A stretch of 17,685 nt of DNA, taken from assembly GCA_015485375.1 (NCBI GenBank), contig WFTU01000296.1, positions 1-17,685 on the forward strand, read 5' to 3'. Below are positions 1 through 6,744 of this stretch, one piece after another (the first letter of the stretch is position 1; each line of letters opens with the position of its first letter). This stretch comes from Paracoccaceae bacterium (GTDB taxonomy: Bacteria > Pseudomonadota > Alphaproteobacteria > Rhodobacterales > Rhodobacteraceae). The notes beneath the pieces were generated by a model. The model saw only the letters and a list, made by a program, of their open reading frames with translations. It did not search any database and was not told the DNA's origin. Both the position numbers and the translations under genes were made by a program.

Positions 1-19
1 TCTATGGCCCGGATTCTGG

Positions 20-286
20 ATGGCATGGACGCCAGCCACCCTTGCCTTCTTCATCTTCATATTCGGATCTATCGCCTTCATGGGCTTTCTCGAATGGCTG
101 CATCCGGGCGGCGCTCCGCGCGACGGCATACTGGGCTTGCGCACCACCCGCGGTGACCGTCTCTTCATCTGGTTGCTGGGGTCGACCTATATCTTTCTGG
201 CCTGGATAGGACTTTTCGGCACCCCCATATGGGGAGCACTGGCTCTGTCCATTGCCTGGGGTGTCTTCTGCTTCTGGAAGGTCTGA
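20..286 (+). CDS. glpU: GlpU-like small membrane protein (DUF2160), glycerol ABC transporter operon
   Basis: This 88-residue hydrophobic protein matches the DUF2160 family as I remember it. It has an N-terminal membrane segment (about residues 7-26), a conserved loop with TTRGDRLF (43-50), then LLGSTYIFLAWIGL and a second and possibly third hydrophobic stretch (52-86). The family is encoded in the glycerol ABC-transporter operon of rhizobia and relatives (glpSTPQUV), between the permease genes and the gene for the substrate-binding protein; its exact role is unsettled. The MAWT start is typical, but the frame stays open to the window edge, so a few more N-terminal residues may lie upstream. 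The glpV gene expected immediately downstream is absent; IS66 sequence begins about 20 bp after the stop. Identity is fairly sure, the start less so. Confidence 0.8.
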   Translation: MAWTPATLAFFIFIFGSIAFMGFLEWLHPGGAPRDGILGLRTTRGDRLFIWLLGSTYIFLAWIGLFGTPIWGALALSIAWGVFCFWKV

Positions 287-305
287 ACCAGACCCCGAAG
301 ATTAC

Positions 306-390
306 GTAAGCGCCTCATCGCTCCCCTACGCGGCGCGGCTTGACGCGGTCGAGAAGGTCCAAGGCATGAGTTCGTTGATGCGGCTTTGGT
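306..390 (+). mobile_element. IS-C remnant, left piece (oldest IS66-family element)
   Basis: The stretch opens with GTAAGCGCC, the start expected of an IS66-family terminal repeat. It ends exactly at the IS-B insertion site. Joined to 5589 onward (removing IS-B and one target duplication) it runs into a clear IS66 TnpA frame. Upstream of that join the frame is broken by stops, and plausible TnpA N-terminal words appear only if one or two single-base indels are assumed. I read it as the decayed left end plus N-terminal tnpA of IS-C. The terminal repeat cannot be confirmed because the opposite end of IS-C is lost. Confidence 0.5.
383..390. repeat. IS-B target-site duplication, left copy
   Basis: GCTTTGGT abuts the IS-B end at 391. 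The copy at 5581-5588 is GCTTTAGT, 7 of 8 identical. Eight base pairs is the duplication length known for the IS66 family. The one mismatch suggests drift since insertion. Confidence 0.85.
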
Positions 391-412
391 GTAAGCGGTG
401 CGCCGATCACAC
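391..412 (+). repeat. IS-B terminal inverted repeat (tnpC side)
   Basis: Starts GTAAGCGGTG; matches the inward reading of the other end (5580-5559) at 17 of 22 bases, including the first ten. Confidence 0.88.
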
Positions 413-427
413 TGGCTGGGCGTAATT

Positions 428-626
428 TCAGGGCAGCAGGGCGTCGATATCGGATTGCTTGTGTCCATTGATGATGGCCCGGAGCGTCGCCGTTATCCAG
501 GCGTGGGGATCGATGGCGTTGAGCTTGCAGGTTTCGATCAGCGAGGCCAGCATCGCCCAGTTCTGTGCGCCAGCGTCATGGCCTGCGAAGAGGGCGTTCT
601 TTCGGTTGAGCGCGATGGGGCGGATG
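428..626 (-). pseudogene. IS-B tnpC, C-terminal part (split by IS-A)
   Basis: This minus-strand piece encodes the end of an IS66 transposase: IRPIALNRKNALFAG, then NWAMLASLIETCKLN and a DPHAWI motif, ending DIDALLP. Joined to 4690-3388 with one copy of GGCGGATG removed, the frame is continuous (SIR then PIALNRKN), 498 codons including the stop. The stop TGA at 430-428 stands where relatives have TGG of LLPWN; reading on gives NYAQPV and a second TGA at 409-407, so the last few residues may have been lost by a point mutation. This part lies downstream of the catalytic glutamate. Confidence 0.9.
619..626. repeat. IS-A target-site duplication, left copy
   Basis: GGCGGATG directly precedes the GTAA end of IS-A at 627 and is repeated without change at 3388-3395. 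The 8-bp length fits IS66. Confidence 0.95.
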
Positions 627-647
627 GTAAGGCTCCGGCGGCGGCCG
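627..647 (+). repeat. IS-A left terminal inverted repeat
   Basis: Begins GTAAGGCTCCGGCG. It matches the inward reading of 3387-3367 (GTAACCATCCGGCG...) at 16 of 21 bases; shared blocks are GTAA, TCCGGCG and GGCCG. Confidence 0.9.
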
Positions 648-685
648 TCTGACTTGGGCTGCGATCCGATGATAAGTCCGCCCTT

Positions 686-1096
686 ATGTCCGACTTTACG
701 TATCGCCCGCAAATCGAAGTTCTTTCCGCTGCTGATGGTATCCGCCGTCGGCATTGGCCGGATGAGGAAAAGCTCCGGATTGTCGAGGAGAGTTTTGTCG
801 GCCATCGCCAGGTGAGCGCCACGGCGCGGCGGCATGGCATTTGTCGCTCACTGCTGACAACCTGGCGTCGGCAATATCGGAACGGTGAGCTTGGCCCTTC
901 GCACTCAGCCTCCTTTGCGCCAGTCACCGTGACGAAGGTGAGCCCGGTTTCACAGTCGGGTCCAGCCGATCCCTTTGAGCCGACCCGGGGCGCTCAGGTC
1001 GAGATTGCCCTGCCGAATGGCCGCCGGCTCATCGTGCCGACCGGCGTGGATCCGGAGGCGCTGGCCCGGCTCATCCAGGTGGTGGAGCGGGCATGA
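686..1096 (+). CDS. tnpA: IS-A TnpA (IS66 orf1, HTH protein)
   Basis: A 136-residue IS66 TnpA. The helix-turn-helix lies at about residues 27-62 (EKLRIVEESFVG, then ARRHGICRSLLTTWRRQ). A variable linker follows, and then the family's C-terminal strand VEIALPNGRRLIVP with a DPEALARLIQ helix. TnpA and TnpB are accessory proteins needed with TnpC for IS66 transposition. Its stop overlaps the tnpB start (ATGA, 1093-1096), so the two are probably translationally coupled. No strong Shine-Dalgarno sequence precedes the ATG. The protein appears intact. Confidence 0.93.
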   Translation: MSDFTYRPQIEVLSAADGIRRRHWPDEEKLRIVEESFVGHRQVSATARRHGICRSLLTTWRRQYRNGELGPSHSASFAPVTVTKVSPVSQSGPADPFEPTRGAQVEIALPNGRRLIVPTGVDPEALARLIQVVERA

Positions 1097-1443
1097 TCGC
1101 GTTTCCGGCAGGTGTGAAGGTGTGGATTGCGGGCGGCATCACCGATATGCGGCGGGGCATGAACACGCTGGCGTTGCAGGTACAGGAGGGGCTCGGCCGC
1201 GATCCGCATGCAGGAGAGATATTCTGCTTCCGGGGCCGCAAGGGCGATCTGGTAAAGATCCTGTGGCACGATGGCGTGGGCATGTCGCTCTATCTGAAGC
1301 GCCTGGAGGCGGGCAAGTTCATCTGGCCGGTGAGCCGGTCGGGCAAAGCGGTGCAGATCTCGGCGGCACAGCTGGGCTATCTTCTGGAAGGTATTGACTG
1401 GCGCAATCCACGCTGGACGCAACGCCCTGCAAAGGCCGGATAA
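1093..1443 (+). CDS. tnpB: IS-A TnpB (IS66 orf2)
   Basis: A 116-residue TnpB of usual family length. It has the N-terminal motif DMRRGMNTLA (about 18-27), the FCFRGRKGDLVKIL strand (44-57), and the signature WHDGVGMSLYLKRLEAGKFIWP-type segment (58-79). The start overlaps the tnpA stop by 4 nt. TnpB is an accessory protein of IS66 transposition whose molecular activity is not settled. It appears intact. A 60-bp gap separates it from tnpC. Confidence 0.94.
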   Translation: MIAFPAGVKVWIAGGITDMRRGMNTLALQVQEGLGRDPHAGEIFCFRGRKGDLVKILWHDGVGMSLYLKRLEAGKFIWPVSRSGKAVQISAAQLGYLLEGIDWRNPRWTQRPAKAG

Positions 1444-1503
1444 ATTGCGCCAAAAGGCCTGATTTTATTGGTGTCTCGCGAGCTTGGATGGTAGAAATCA
1501 ACC

Positions 1504-3134
1504 ATGTCGAATGCTGCTTGCGAACTCGCCAGATTACGCGCTGCCCTGGTCGCGGCAGAGGCCCGCGCAGAGGCTGCGGAAAGCGAGTTGGCACAGACCC
1601 GTGCGGTTGTCTCCTGCTCGGAAGCGATGATTCAGGAGCTCAAGCTCGAGATCACCAAACTGCGCCGCGACAAATACGGCATCTCGTCGGAACGGCGCGC
1701 GCGGCTGATCGATCAACTGGAACTGCAGTTCGAAGAGTTGGAAGCCGCGGCAACCGAGGATGCTTTGGCTGCAGCAGAGGCGGCCGACAAGGCCACCACG
1801 GTGCGCGCCTTCACGCGCCGCCATCCGGTGCGCAAGCCGTTCCCTGAGCATCTTCCGCGCGAGCGAGTTGTCGTTGAGGCCCCCGACACCTGCAACTGCT
1901 GTGGCTCCGATCGTATCGTAAAGATGGGCGAAGACGTCACCGAGACGCTGGAGGTGATCCCGCGACAGTGGAAAGTGATCCAGACCGTCCGCGAGAAGTT
2001 CACATGCCGGGCCTGCGAGAAGATCAGCCAACCACCGGCCCCGTTCCATGCGATCCCGCGCGGATGGGCTGGCCCAGCCTGATCGCCATGCTCGTCTTTG
2101 AGAAATATGGTCAGCACCAGCCGTTGAACCGGCAAGCCGAGCGGTTTGCCCGTGAAGGCGTCGAGCTGAGCCTGTCGACCCTGGCAGACCTGATCGGGCA
2201 TGCCACTGTCGCGTTGCAGCCGATCCATACGCTGATCGAGAGCCATGTGCGAACCGCTCACCGCCTGCATGGCGACGACACGACCGTGCCGCTTCTGGCG
2301 CGGGGCGGTGCAAAAAAGGCCCGTCTCTGGACCTATGTGCGCGATGACCGCCCCTGGAATGGTGGCGCACCACCGGCCGCGTTCTTCTGCTTCTCGCGTG
2401 ATCGTGCGGCAACCAATCCCAACCAGCATCTCGCCGGATGGCAAGGTGTCCTGCAAGCCGATGCTTACGGCGGATACAACGACCTCTATCGCGGGGGTCG
2501 CGACCCGGGGCCCGTGACAAGCGCGCTGTGCTGGGCGCATGCCCGCCGGAAGTTCTTCGAGCTGGCAGACATTGCGGGCACCGTGCGCAAGGGTAAACCT
2601 GCCCATCAGATCTCGCCGGTCGCGCTGGAAGCGGTAAAACGGATCGACGCCATCTTCGACATCGAGCGCGAAATCAACGGGCTGGATGCCGATGCCCGCC
2701 TTGCCGTGCGCCGGAAATTGTCCCGCCCCTTGGTGAACGGCCTCCATGACTGGCTGCAGCAAGAGCGCGCGAAACTGTCCAGGCACAACAAGGTCACCAA
2801 GGCGATCAACTATATGTTCGAGAAAGAAGGCCGCTGGCAGGCGTTCACGACATTCCTCGAAGATGGGCGCATCTGCCTGACGAACAATGCAGCCGAACGC
2901 GCCCTGCGCGGCGTGGCCCTGGGCCGAAAGTCATGGCTCTTCGCCGGCTCCGAGCGCGGAGGACATCGGGCCGCCGCCATGTATACCCTCATCGTCACGG
3001 CAAAAATGAACGACATCGACCCACAGGCGTGGCTGGCTGATGTCCTCGCCCGGCTGCCCAACATGCCCGTCTCACGCGTGCATGAACTTCTGCCCTGGAA
3101 CTGGAAATCCCAGCCCCTCGCCAAGGCGGCATGA
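1504..3134 (+). pseudogene. tnpC: IS-A TnpC, DDE transposase with 1-base frameshift
   Basis: The N-terminal part (1504-2082) has a coiled-coil region followed by a cysteine pair pattern (CNCC, then CRAC), the IS66 zinc-binding domain. It runs up to IPRGWAGP and then hits TGA at 2080. The rest continues in the -1 frame from about 2073 (PSLIAMLVFEKYGQHQPLNRQ) to 3134. The join lies in GGCCCAGCC at 2071-2079, where one C appears to be missing. Downstream, the catalytic residues are in place: D in LHGDDTTV, D in LQADAYGGY, and E in NNAAERAL. The C terminus LLPWNW is complete. No slippery heptamer is seen at the junction and IS66 TnpC is normally one frame, so I call a mutation or a sequencing error rather than recoding. 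Confidence 0.9.
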
Positions 3135-3358
3135 CGATGCAGCTGAACAAGGTGCATTCCGTCAAGACCATCGACCGTGTCGCTGCCGAATTGGGAGAAA
3201 CCGTCGATCGGCTCTTCCATCTCGCCATCGATATGGAACCCGAAGACGGCGTAATCTGGGTCCACGGCCCGAATGATGACAGCGTCATGGCCTTCTCGCC
3301 GTTTGGAATCGAAAACCTCCGCAAGATCATCAAAATGGACCGTGTAAAACGGGCCTGA
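3131..3358 (+). CDS. IS-A fourth ORF, small accessory protein of unknown function
   Basis: A 75-residue ORF inside the element borders, overlapping the tnpC stop by ATGA (3131-3134). It is soluble, acidic in the middle and basic at the end, with no membrane segment. Visible words are VAAELGETVDRLFHLAIDMEPEDGVIW and DSVMAFSPFGIENL. I believe similar small proteins accompany some alphaproteobacterial IS66 elements, but I cannot name the family and assign no function. The overlap and its position 29 bp before the terminal repeat argue that it is a resident gene of the element rather than chance coding. An internal ATG (3137) is an alternative start. Confidence 0.7.
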   Translation: MTMQLNKVHSVKTIDRVAAELGETVDRLFHLAIDMEPEDGVIWVHGPNDDSVMAFSPFGIENLRKIIKMDRVKRA

Positions 3359-3366
3359 CACCGCTG

Positions 3367-3387
3367 CGGCCCACGCCGGATGGTTAC
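3367..3387 (-). repeat. IS-A right terminal inverted repeat
   Basis: Read inward on the minus strand it begins GTAACCATCCGGCG and pairs with 627-647. Confidence 0.9.
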
Positions 3388-3395
3388 GGCGGATG
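3388..3395. repeat. IS-A target-site duplication, right copy
   Basis: GGCGGATG directly follows the TTAC end of IS-A at 3387; identical to 619-626. Confidence 0.95.
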
Positions 3396-4690
3396 CTGCG
3401 TTCGACGGCATTGTTGTCGATCTCGATGCGGCCGTCGGTCAGGAACAGGGTCAAGCCGTCCCAGTATTTGGCGATGTATTTGAGGGCTTCGCCGAGCGGG
3501 GACTTGGCGGAGACGCGGGCACGGTGGGTGGTTTGCCAAGCCTCGAATGCGTCGATGATCGGCTTTGAGCGTGCTTGTCTTTCGGACAGGCGGGCCTCGG
3601 GCTTCTGACCGCGGATGTCCTTCTCGATCCGATAGAGGGCGGCAATCTGTTTCAGCCCCTCATCGGCAATCGGCGTTGTGCCGGTCTGGGCGACTTCATG
3701 GAGCTTGCGCCGGGCGTGTGCCCAACAATACGCCAGCTGGATATCCTGGGTTGGCCGTTTGAGCAGCCGGTTGTAGCCCGCATAGCCGTCCACTTGCAGG
3801 GTTCCTGTGAAGCCTTTGAGGATGCCCTCGGCGTATTGGCCGGATCGGCCCGGTGCGTAAGTGAAGGCCACGCCCGGCGGGGCGCCGCCGCCCCAGGGGC
3901 GGTCATCGCGGGCCAGGACCCAGAAGTATCCCGTCTTGGTTTTGCGGCGACCTGGGTCCAGCACCGGCGCCGTGGTCTCATCCATGAACAGCTTGGTGGA
4001 TCGCTTCAGGTTCGCCAGCAGCGCGTCATGGACGGGTTTGAGTTCAAACGCCGCGCGTCCGACCCAGGCTGCCAGCGTCGAGCGGTCGAGATCGATGCCC
4101 TGGCGGCTGTAAATCTGGGCCTGCCGGTACAGGGGAAGGTGGTCGGCGTATTTGGACACGATGACATGCGCCACCGTGGCCTCTGTCGGCATGCCGCCGG
4201 GGATCAGGTGCGCGGGTGCCGGGGCCTGGACGATGCCGCCCTCACAGGATCGGCAGGCATACTTCGGCCGCCGTGTGACGATCACCCGGAACTGCGCGGG
4301 GATAATGTCCAGCCGCTCGCTGACGTCCTCGCCGATCACGTGCCGCTCGCAGCCACAGTCGCACAGCGTGGTCTCGGGTTCGATCACTTCTTCGATGCGC
4401 GGCAGATGTCTGGGCAGCGATCCGCGGTTGGCCTTGCGGGGCGTCGAGGTCCGCGTCGGTGTGACCAGTGGATTGGCCTCACCTTCGGTCTCGACCTGGG
4501 CAATCGCGGTCTCGATATCCTCCAGCGCCAGCTCGAACTGATCCGGATCGATCTTCTCGGACTTGCGCCCGAACAGCGCTTGTTTGAAGGCCGCGACCAA
4601 GGCTTCCAGCCGTGCATTCTGCTCCTGCTGGGCCAGGATGATGGCCTTCAGGGCCTCGATGTCATCGGGAAGATTTGCCGCCGCGTTCAT
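3388..4690 (-). pseudogene. tnpC: IS-B tnpC, N-terminal and catalytic part (split by IS-A)
   Basis: The minus-strand IS66 transposase starts at 4690. It has an N-terminal helical region with the LFGRKSEK motif (39-46), zinc-binding cysteines (110-114, then 146 and 149), and a DDE core with D237 (FMDETT), D301 (QVDGYAGYN) and E430 (NNAVERS). IS-A interrupts it after residue 434. An uninterrupted frame continues antisense into IS-A to 2810, which would yield a 626-residue chimera lacking the true C-terminal domain. The missing part is at 626-428. With IS-A removed the protein is 497 residues, of normal length. Probably inactive. Confidence 0.93.
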
Positions 4691-4744
4691 GGGGGTGATC
4701 TATCAAAATCGCGCAGGAAGCACCCGCCAAAACATCCCCATGAT

Positions 4745-5098
4745 TCACTCTGCCGCAGTCGGCGGACGTGCCGCCAGCGCCTTCACTTTCCGCCAGTCCA
4801 ATCCGGCAAACAGCGCCTCGAACTGGGCATGGTTCAATGACATCAGACCGTCGCGGATCGCCGGCCAGGTGAAGGTCGTCTCCTCCAGCCGCTTGTAGGT
4901 CATCACCAGCCCGGTGCCGTCCCAATACAAGAGCTTCAGCCGATCGGCCCGCTTCGCACGGAACACGAACACCGTCCCCGTGAAGGGGTCCTTGCGCAAC
5001 TCGTTCTTCACCAGGGCCGCCAGCCCGTCATGGCCTTTCCGGAAGTCCACCGGCTTCGTCGCCACAACGATCCGTACCCGGCTCATTGGGAAGATCAT
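4745..5098 (-). CDS. tnpB: IS-B TnpB (IS66 orf2)
   Basis: A 117-residue TnpB with KPVDFRKGHDGLAAL (about 15-29), FVFRAKRADRLKLLYWDGTG and the KRLEETTFTWP end motif (69-79). Its start overlaps the tnpA stop (ATGA on the minus strand, 5098-5095). An internal ATG four codons in is the alternative. Full length and apparently intact. It differs clearly from the IS-A TnpB, so the two elements are distinct IS66 members and not duplicates. Confidence 0.94.
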   Translation of the reverse strand: MIFPMSRVRIVVATKPVDFRKGHDGLAALVKNELRKDPFTGTVFVFRAKRADRLKLLYWDGTGLVMTYKRLEETTFTWPAIRDGLMSLNHAQFEALFAGLDWRKVKALAARPPTAAE

Positions 5099-5496
5099 GC
5101 CCCGAGTGCCCGCACAATCTCCGCAATCCGTGCCGCCGGGGTCGCCGCATCCAGCCGGATCAACACATCGCCGCAGACGATCTCAAGCGTTGCATCCCCG
5201 GCCCCCTGCGCACGGTCGGTTAACTCTTCGACAACCATTGGCGCGAACATGGGCCCGGGTTCCGCCTCCGGTCCCCGCGCAGCGGGCAAAACCAGCTTCC
5301 CCTCCCGCGCCATCCGCCGCCATTCCGACAGGTGATTGGGCCGCATGTCATACCGCCGCGCAACCTCGTTCACCGTCACCCCTGGCTCCAGCGTCTCCGC
5401 CACAATCCGCGCCTTCACCGCATCCGGCCACCGCCGATGACCCCGAGGGCCAACAACTACGCCTACATCCGTGAGAAAATCCGTTGAGCACTCCAT
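5095..5496 (-). CDS. tnpA: IS-B TnpA (IS66 orf1, HTH protein)
   Basis: About 133 residues from the ATG at 5496 (MECSTDFLTDVGVV). The frame could start at a TTG six codons earlier, but the ATG fits relatives and has AGGG upstream. The helix-turn-helix is RRWPDAVKARIVAETL followed by EVARRYDMRPNHLSEWRR; the C-terminal strand is LEIVCGDVLIRL with an ARIAEIVRAL helix. Coupled to tnpB. Intact. Its 5' side faces the IS-B end at 5580, about 84 bp away. Confidence 0.92.
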   Translation of the reverse strand: MECSTDFLTDVGVVVGPRGHRRWPDAVKARIVAETLEPGVTVNEVARRYDMRPNHLSEWRRMAREGKLVLPAARGPEAEPGPMFAPMVVEELTDRAQGAGDATLEIVCGDVLIRLDAATPAARIAEIVRALGA

Positions 5497-5558
5497 GGAG
5501 AAAATCCCTGCCAAACTACACCACGCAGGGACTCGCAGATCACACGCTCACAAGAAAG

Positions 5559-5580
5559 GTGGGGTCAGAACACCGCTTAC
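5559..5580 (-). repeat. IS-B terminal inverted repeat (tnpA side)
   Basis: Read inward on the minus strand it starts GTAAGCGGTG and pairs with 391-412. Confidence 0.88.
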
Positions 5581-5588
5581 GCTTTAGT
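5581..5588. repeat. IS-B target-site duplication, right copy
   Basis: GCTTTAGT follows the IS-B end at 5580 and pairs with GCTTTGGT at 383-390. Confidence 0.85.
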
Positions 5589-5792
5589 GGCGCGACGGTG
5601 AGTGATATCGCCCGCCGGCACGATCTGACGCGCCAGCACATTTACCAGTGGAGGCGCGCACTGCGGCGCAAGGAGCTTTGGCCGGGCTCGGACGGCACGG
5701 TTTTCCTGGCGCTTAATGCCGCTGCGGGGCCTCTTCGTTCCGGTCCGTCGGCAGGGCATGAGATGAGCATCGAGATTGTGCTGGGCAGTGTC
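5589..5792 (+). pseudogene. IS-C tnpA fragment (IS66 orf1 helix-turn-helix protein)
   Basis: The translation shows the IS66 TnpA pattern GATVSDIARRHDLTRQHIYQWRR, a helix-turn-helix with the YxWRR end. It continues through a basic, variable linker to the typical C-terminal strand MSIEIVLG, where similarity stops at about 5792. The start is cut off by IS-B; the sequence differs from the TnpA of both IS-A and IS-B, so it belongs to a third element. Nothing of its tnpB or tnpC remains: only about 46 bp separate it from the end of kdgK. A longer open frame (5484-5885) spans this fragment, but it starts inside IS-B and ends in unrelated sequence, so it is not a gene. Confidence 0.85.
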
Positions 5793-5838
5793 GCAGGGGC
5801 GCACAGCGCAATCTCGAACAAAATTTCCAGACCTCAGG

Positions 5839-6744
5839 TTACAGTACCGGTGGAAGGGGCACCAGTGCGCCGGGATGCTGAATGACCCGACCTGCCAGTG
5901 CGCAAGCCTGAGTAGCCGCATCGGCTGCAGACACTCCGGCCATGCGGGCAGCCAGATAAGCTGCGTTGAAAGCATCACCCGCACCGGTAGGATCTCGCGA
6001 CTTCACCGGCTTTGTCGCCACATGTAACAGGTCGTCTCCGGCGAACAGACTGACCGGTTTTTCCCCGTTCTTGACCGTGATCTCGCCACAGCCAAGCGAC
6101 CGGTAACGGCCGATCGTATCAGCCGGCGCATCATCGCCGAATAAAGCGCTTTCGTTGTCGAAACTGGGCAGAACGACATCTGCCGCCATCGCAACGCGCG
6201 TGATCCAGTGACGGGCCGTTTTCGCATTTTCCCACAGGGCCGGACGGTAATTCGGGTCGAAGGCCACCAGCGCTCCTCTTCTGCGGCGCCGGGTCAATTC
6301 GTCTAGAAGAGTTGGGCGGTCGGAAGCTGGCAAGATCGCAAAAGTGATACCAGAAACATACAGGTAATCAGCAGCACCGATCATCCGACACAACCGAGCT
6401 GCGTCCCGCACCAAAAGCCGCGCCGCGGAATGCGCGCGCCAGTAGCTGAACTGCCTGTCCTCCCCAACAAGGCGGATAAGATACAGCCCGCAGTTGCGAT
6501 TTGTCAGATGGTGGACGCCCGAGACATCGATCCCGGCCTGAGCAATGAATTCGCATAGATCGCTCGAAAATGGATCATCCCCTAGCAAGGTCACGTACCC
6601 CACCGACCAGCCTGGGGGAAGGCGTGAACACAGATACCAAGCAGTGTTTAGCGTATCTCCGGCAAAACCCGCACGGTAGCAGCAATCACCCTGCGGAGCC
6701 AACTCTACCATCGCTTCGCCGATGGAAACAAAACGCCGTGTCAT
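5839..6744 (-). CDS. kdgK: 2-keto-3-deoxygluconate kinase (PfkB family)
   Basis: A 301-residue ribokinase/PfkB-family sugar kinase that phosphorylates 2-keto-3-deoxygluconate to KDPG in the cytoplasm, the last step encoded here. The N terminus MTRRFVSIGEAMVEL and the GFAGDTLNTAWYL sugar-binding motif (26-38) are typical of KdgK. FDPNYRPALW lies at 162-171, and the PfkB signature DPTGAGDAFNAAY at 251-263, with D257 as the expected catalytic base. The ATG at 6744 is chosen because it overlaps the uxaC stop (ATGA) and fits family length. It is the last gene of the leftward operon. No terminator hairpin is obvious before the IS-C fragment begins 46 bp away, so readthrough into IS-B in the same direction is possible. 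Confidence 0.92.
   Translation of the reverse strand: MTRRFVSIGEAMVELAPQGDCCYRAGFAGDTLNTAWYLCSRLPPGWSVGYVTLLGDDPFSSDLCEFIAQAGIDVSGVHHLTNRNCGLYLIRLVGEDRQFSYWRAHSAARLLVRDAARLCRMIGAADYLYVSGITFAILPASDRPTLLDELTRRRRRGALVAFDPNYRPALWENAKTARHWITRVAMAADVVLPSFDNESALFGDDAPADTIGRYRSLGCGEITVKNGEKPVSLFAGDDLLHVATKPVKSRDPTGAGDAFNAAYLAARMAGVSAADAATQACALAGRVIQHPGALVPLPPVL

Larger units (their letters stand above)
627..3387 (+). mobile_element. IS-A: IS66-family element, 2761 bp, youngest insertion
   Basis: The boundaries are fixed by GTAA at 627 and TTAC ending at 3387, by imperfect inverted repeats (16 of 21 matching), and by a perfect 8-bp direct repeat on both sides. Excision in silico restores the IS-B tnpC frame exactly, which independently proves the borders. 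Gene order on the plus strand is tnpA, tnpB, tnpC (frameshifted) and a fourth small ORF. The perfect duplication makes this the most recent of the three nested insertions. Confidence 0.95.
391..5580 (-). mobile_element. IS-B: IS66-family element, interrupted by IS-A
   Basis: Both ends begin GTAAGCGGTG when read inward (391 onward on the plus strand, 5580 backward on the minus strand). They agree at 17 of the first 22 positions and are flanked by an 8-bp near-perfect duplication. The element reads on the minus strand as tnpA-tnpB-tnpC. Its own length without IS-A and the extra duplication copy is 2421 bp, normal for the family. Its tnpC is split by IS-A at 3388/626, so it cannot supply intact transposase. 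It is itself inserted into tnpA of IS-C. Confidence 0.92.

Noticed and set aside
2062..2085. Programmed -1 frameshifting in IS-A tnpC
   Set aside because: No slippery heptamer or obvious downstream stem-loop, and IS66 TnpC is normally a single frame; a lost C in a C run is simpler.
1534..2786. Long minus-strand open frames over IS-A tnpC
   Set aside because: Antisense shadows of a GC-rich transposase gene; arginine/alanine-rich translations without motifs.
3575..4840. 421-codon open frame on the plus strand
   Set aside because: It lies wholly antisense to IS-B tnpC and tnpB, which have clear IS66 motifs; its translation shows no recognisable family.
5484..5885. 133-codon frame with an HTH-like segment
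   Set aside because: It starts inside IS-B, crosses the IS-B terminal repeat and target duplication, and ends over the kdgK 3' end. Only 5589-5792 is meaningful, as an IS-C tnpA fragment.
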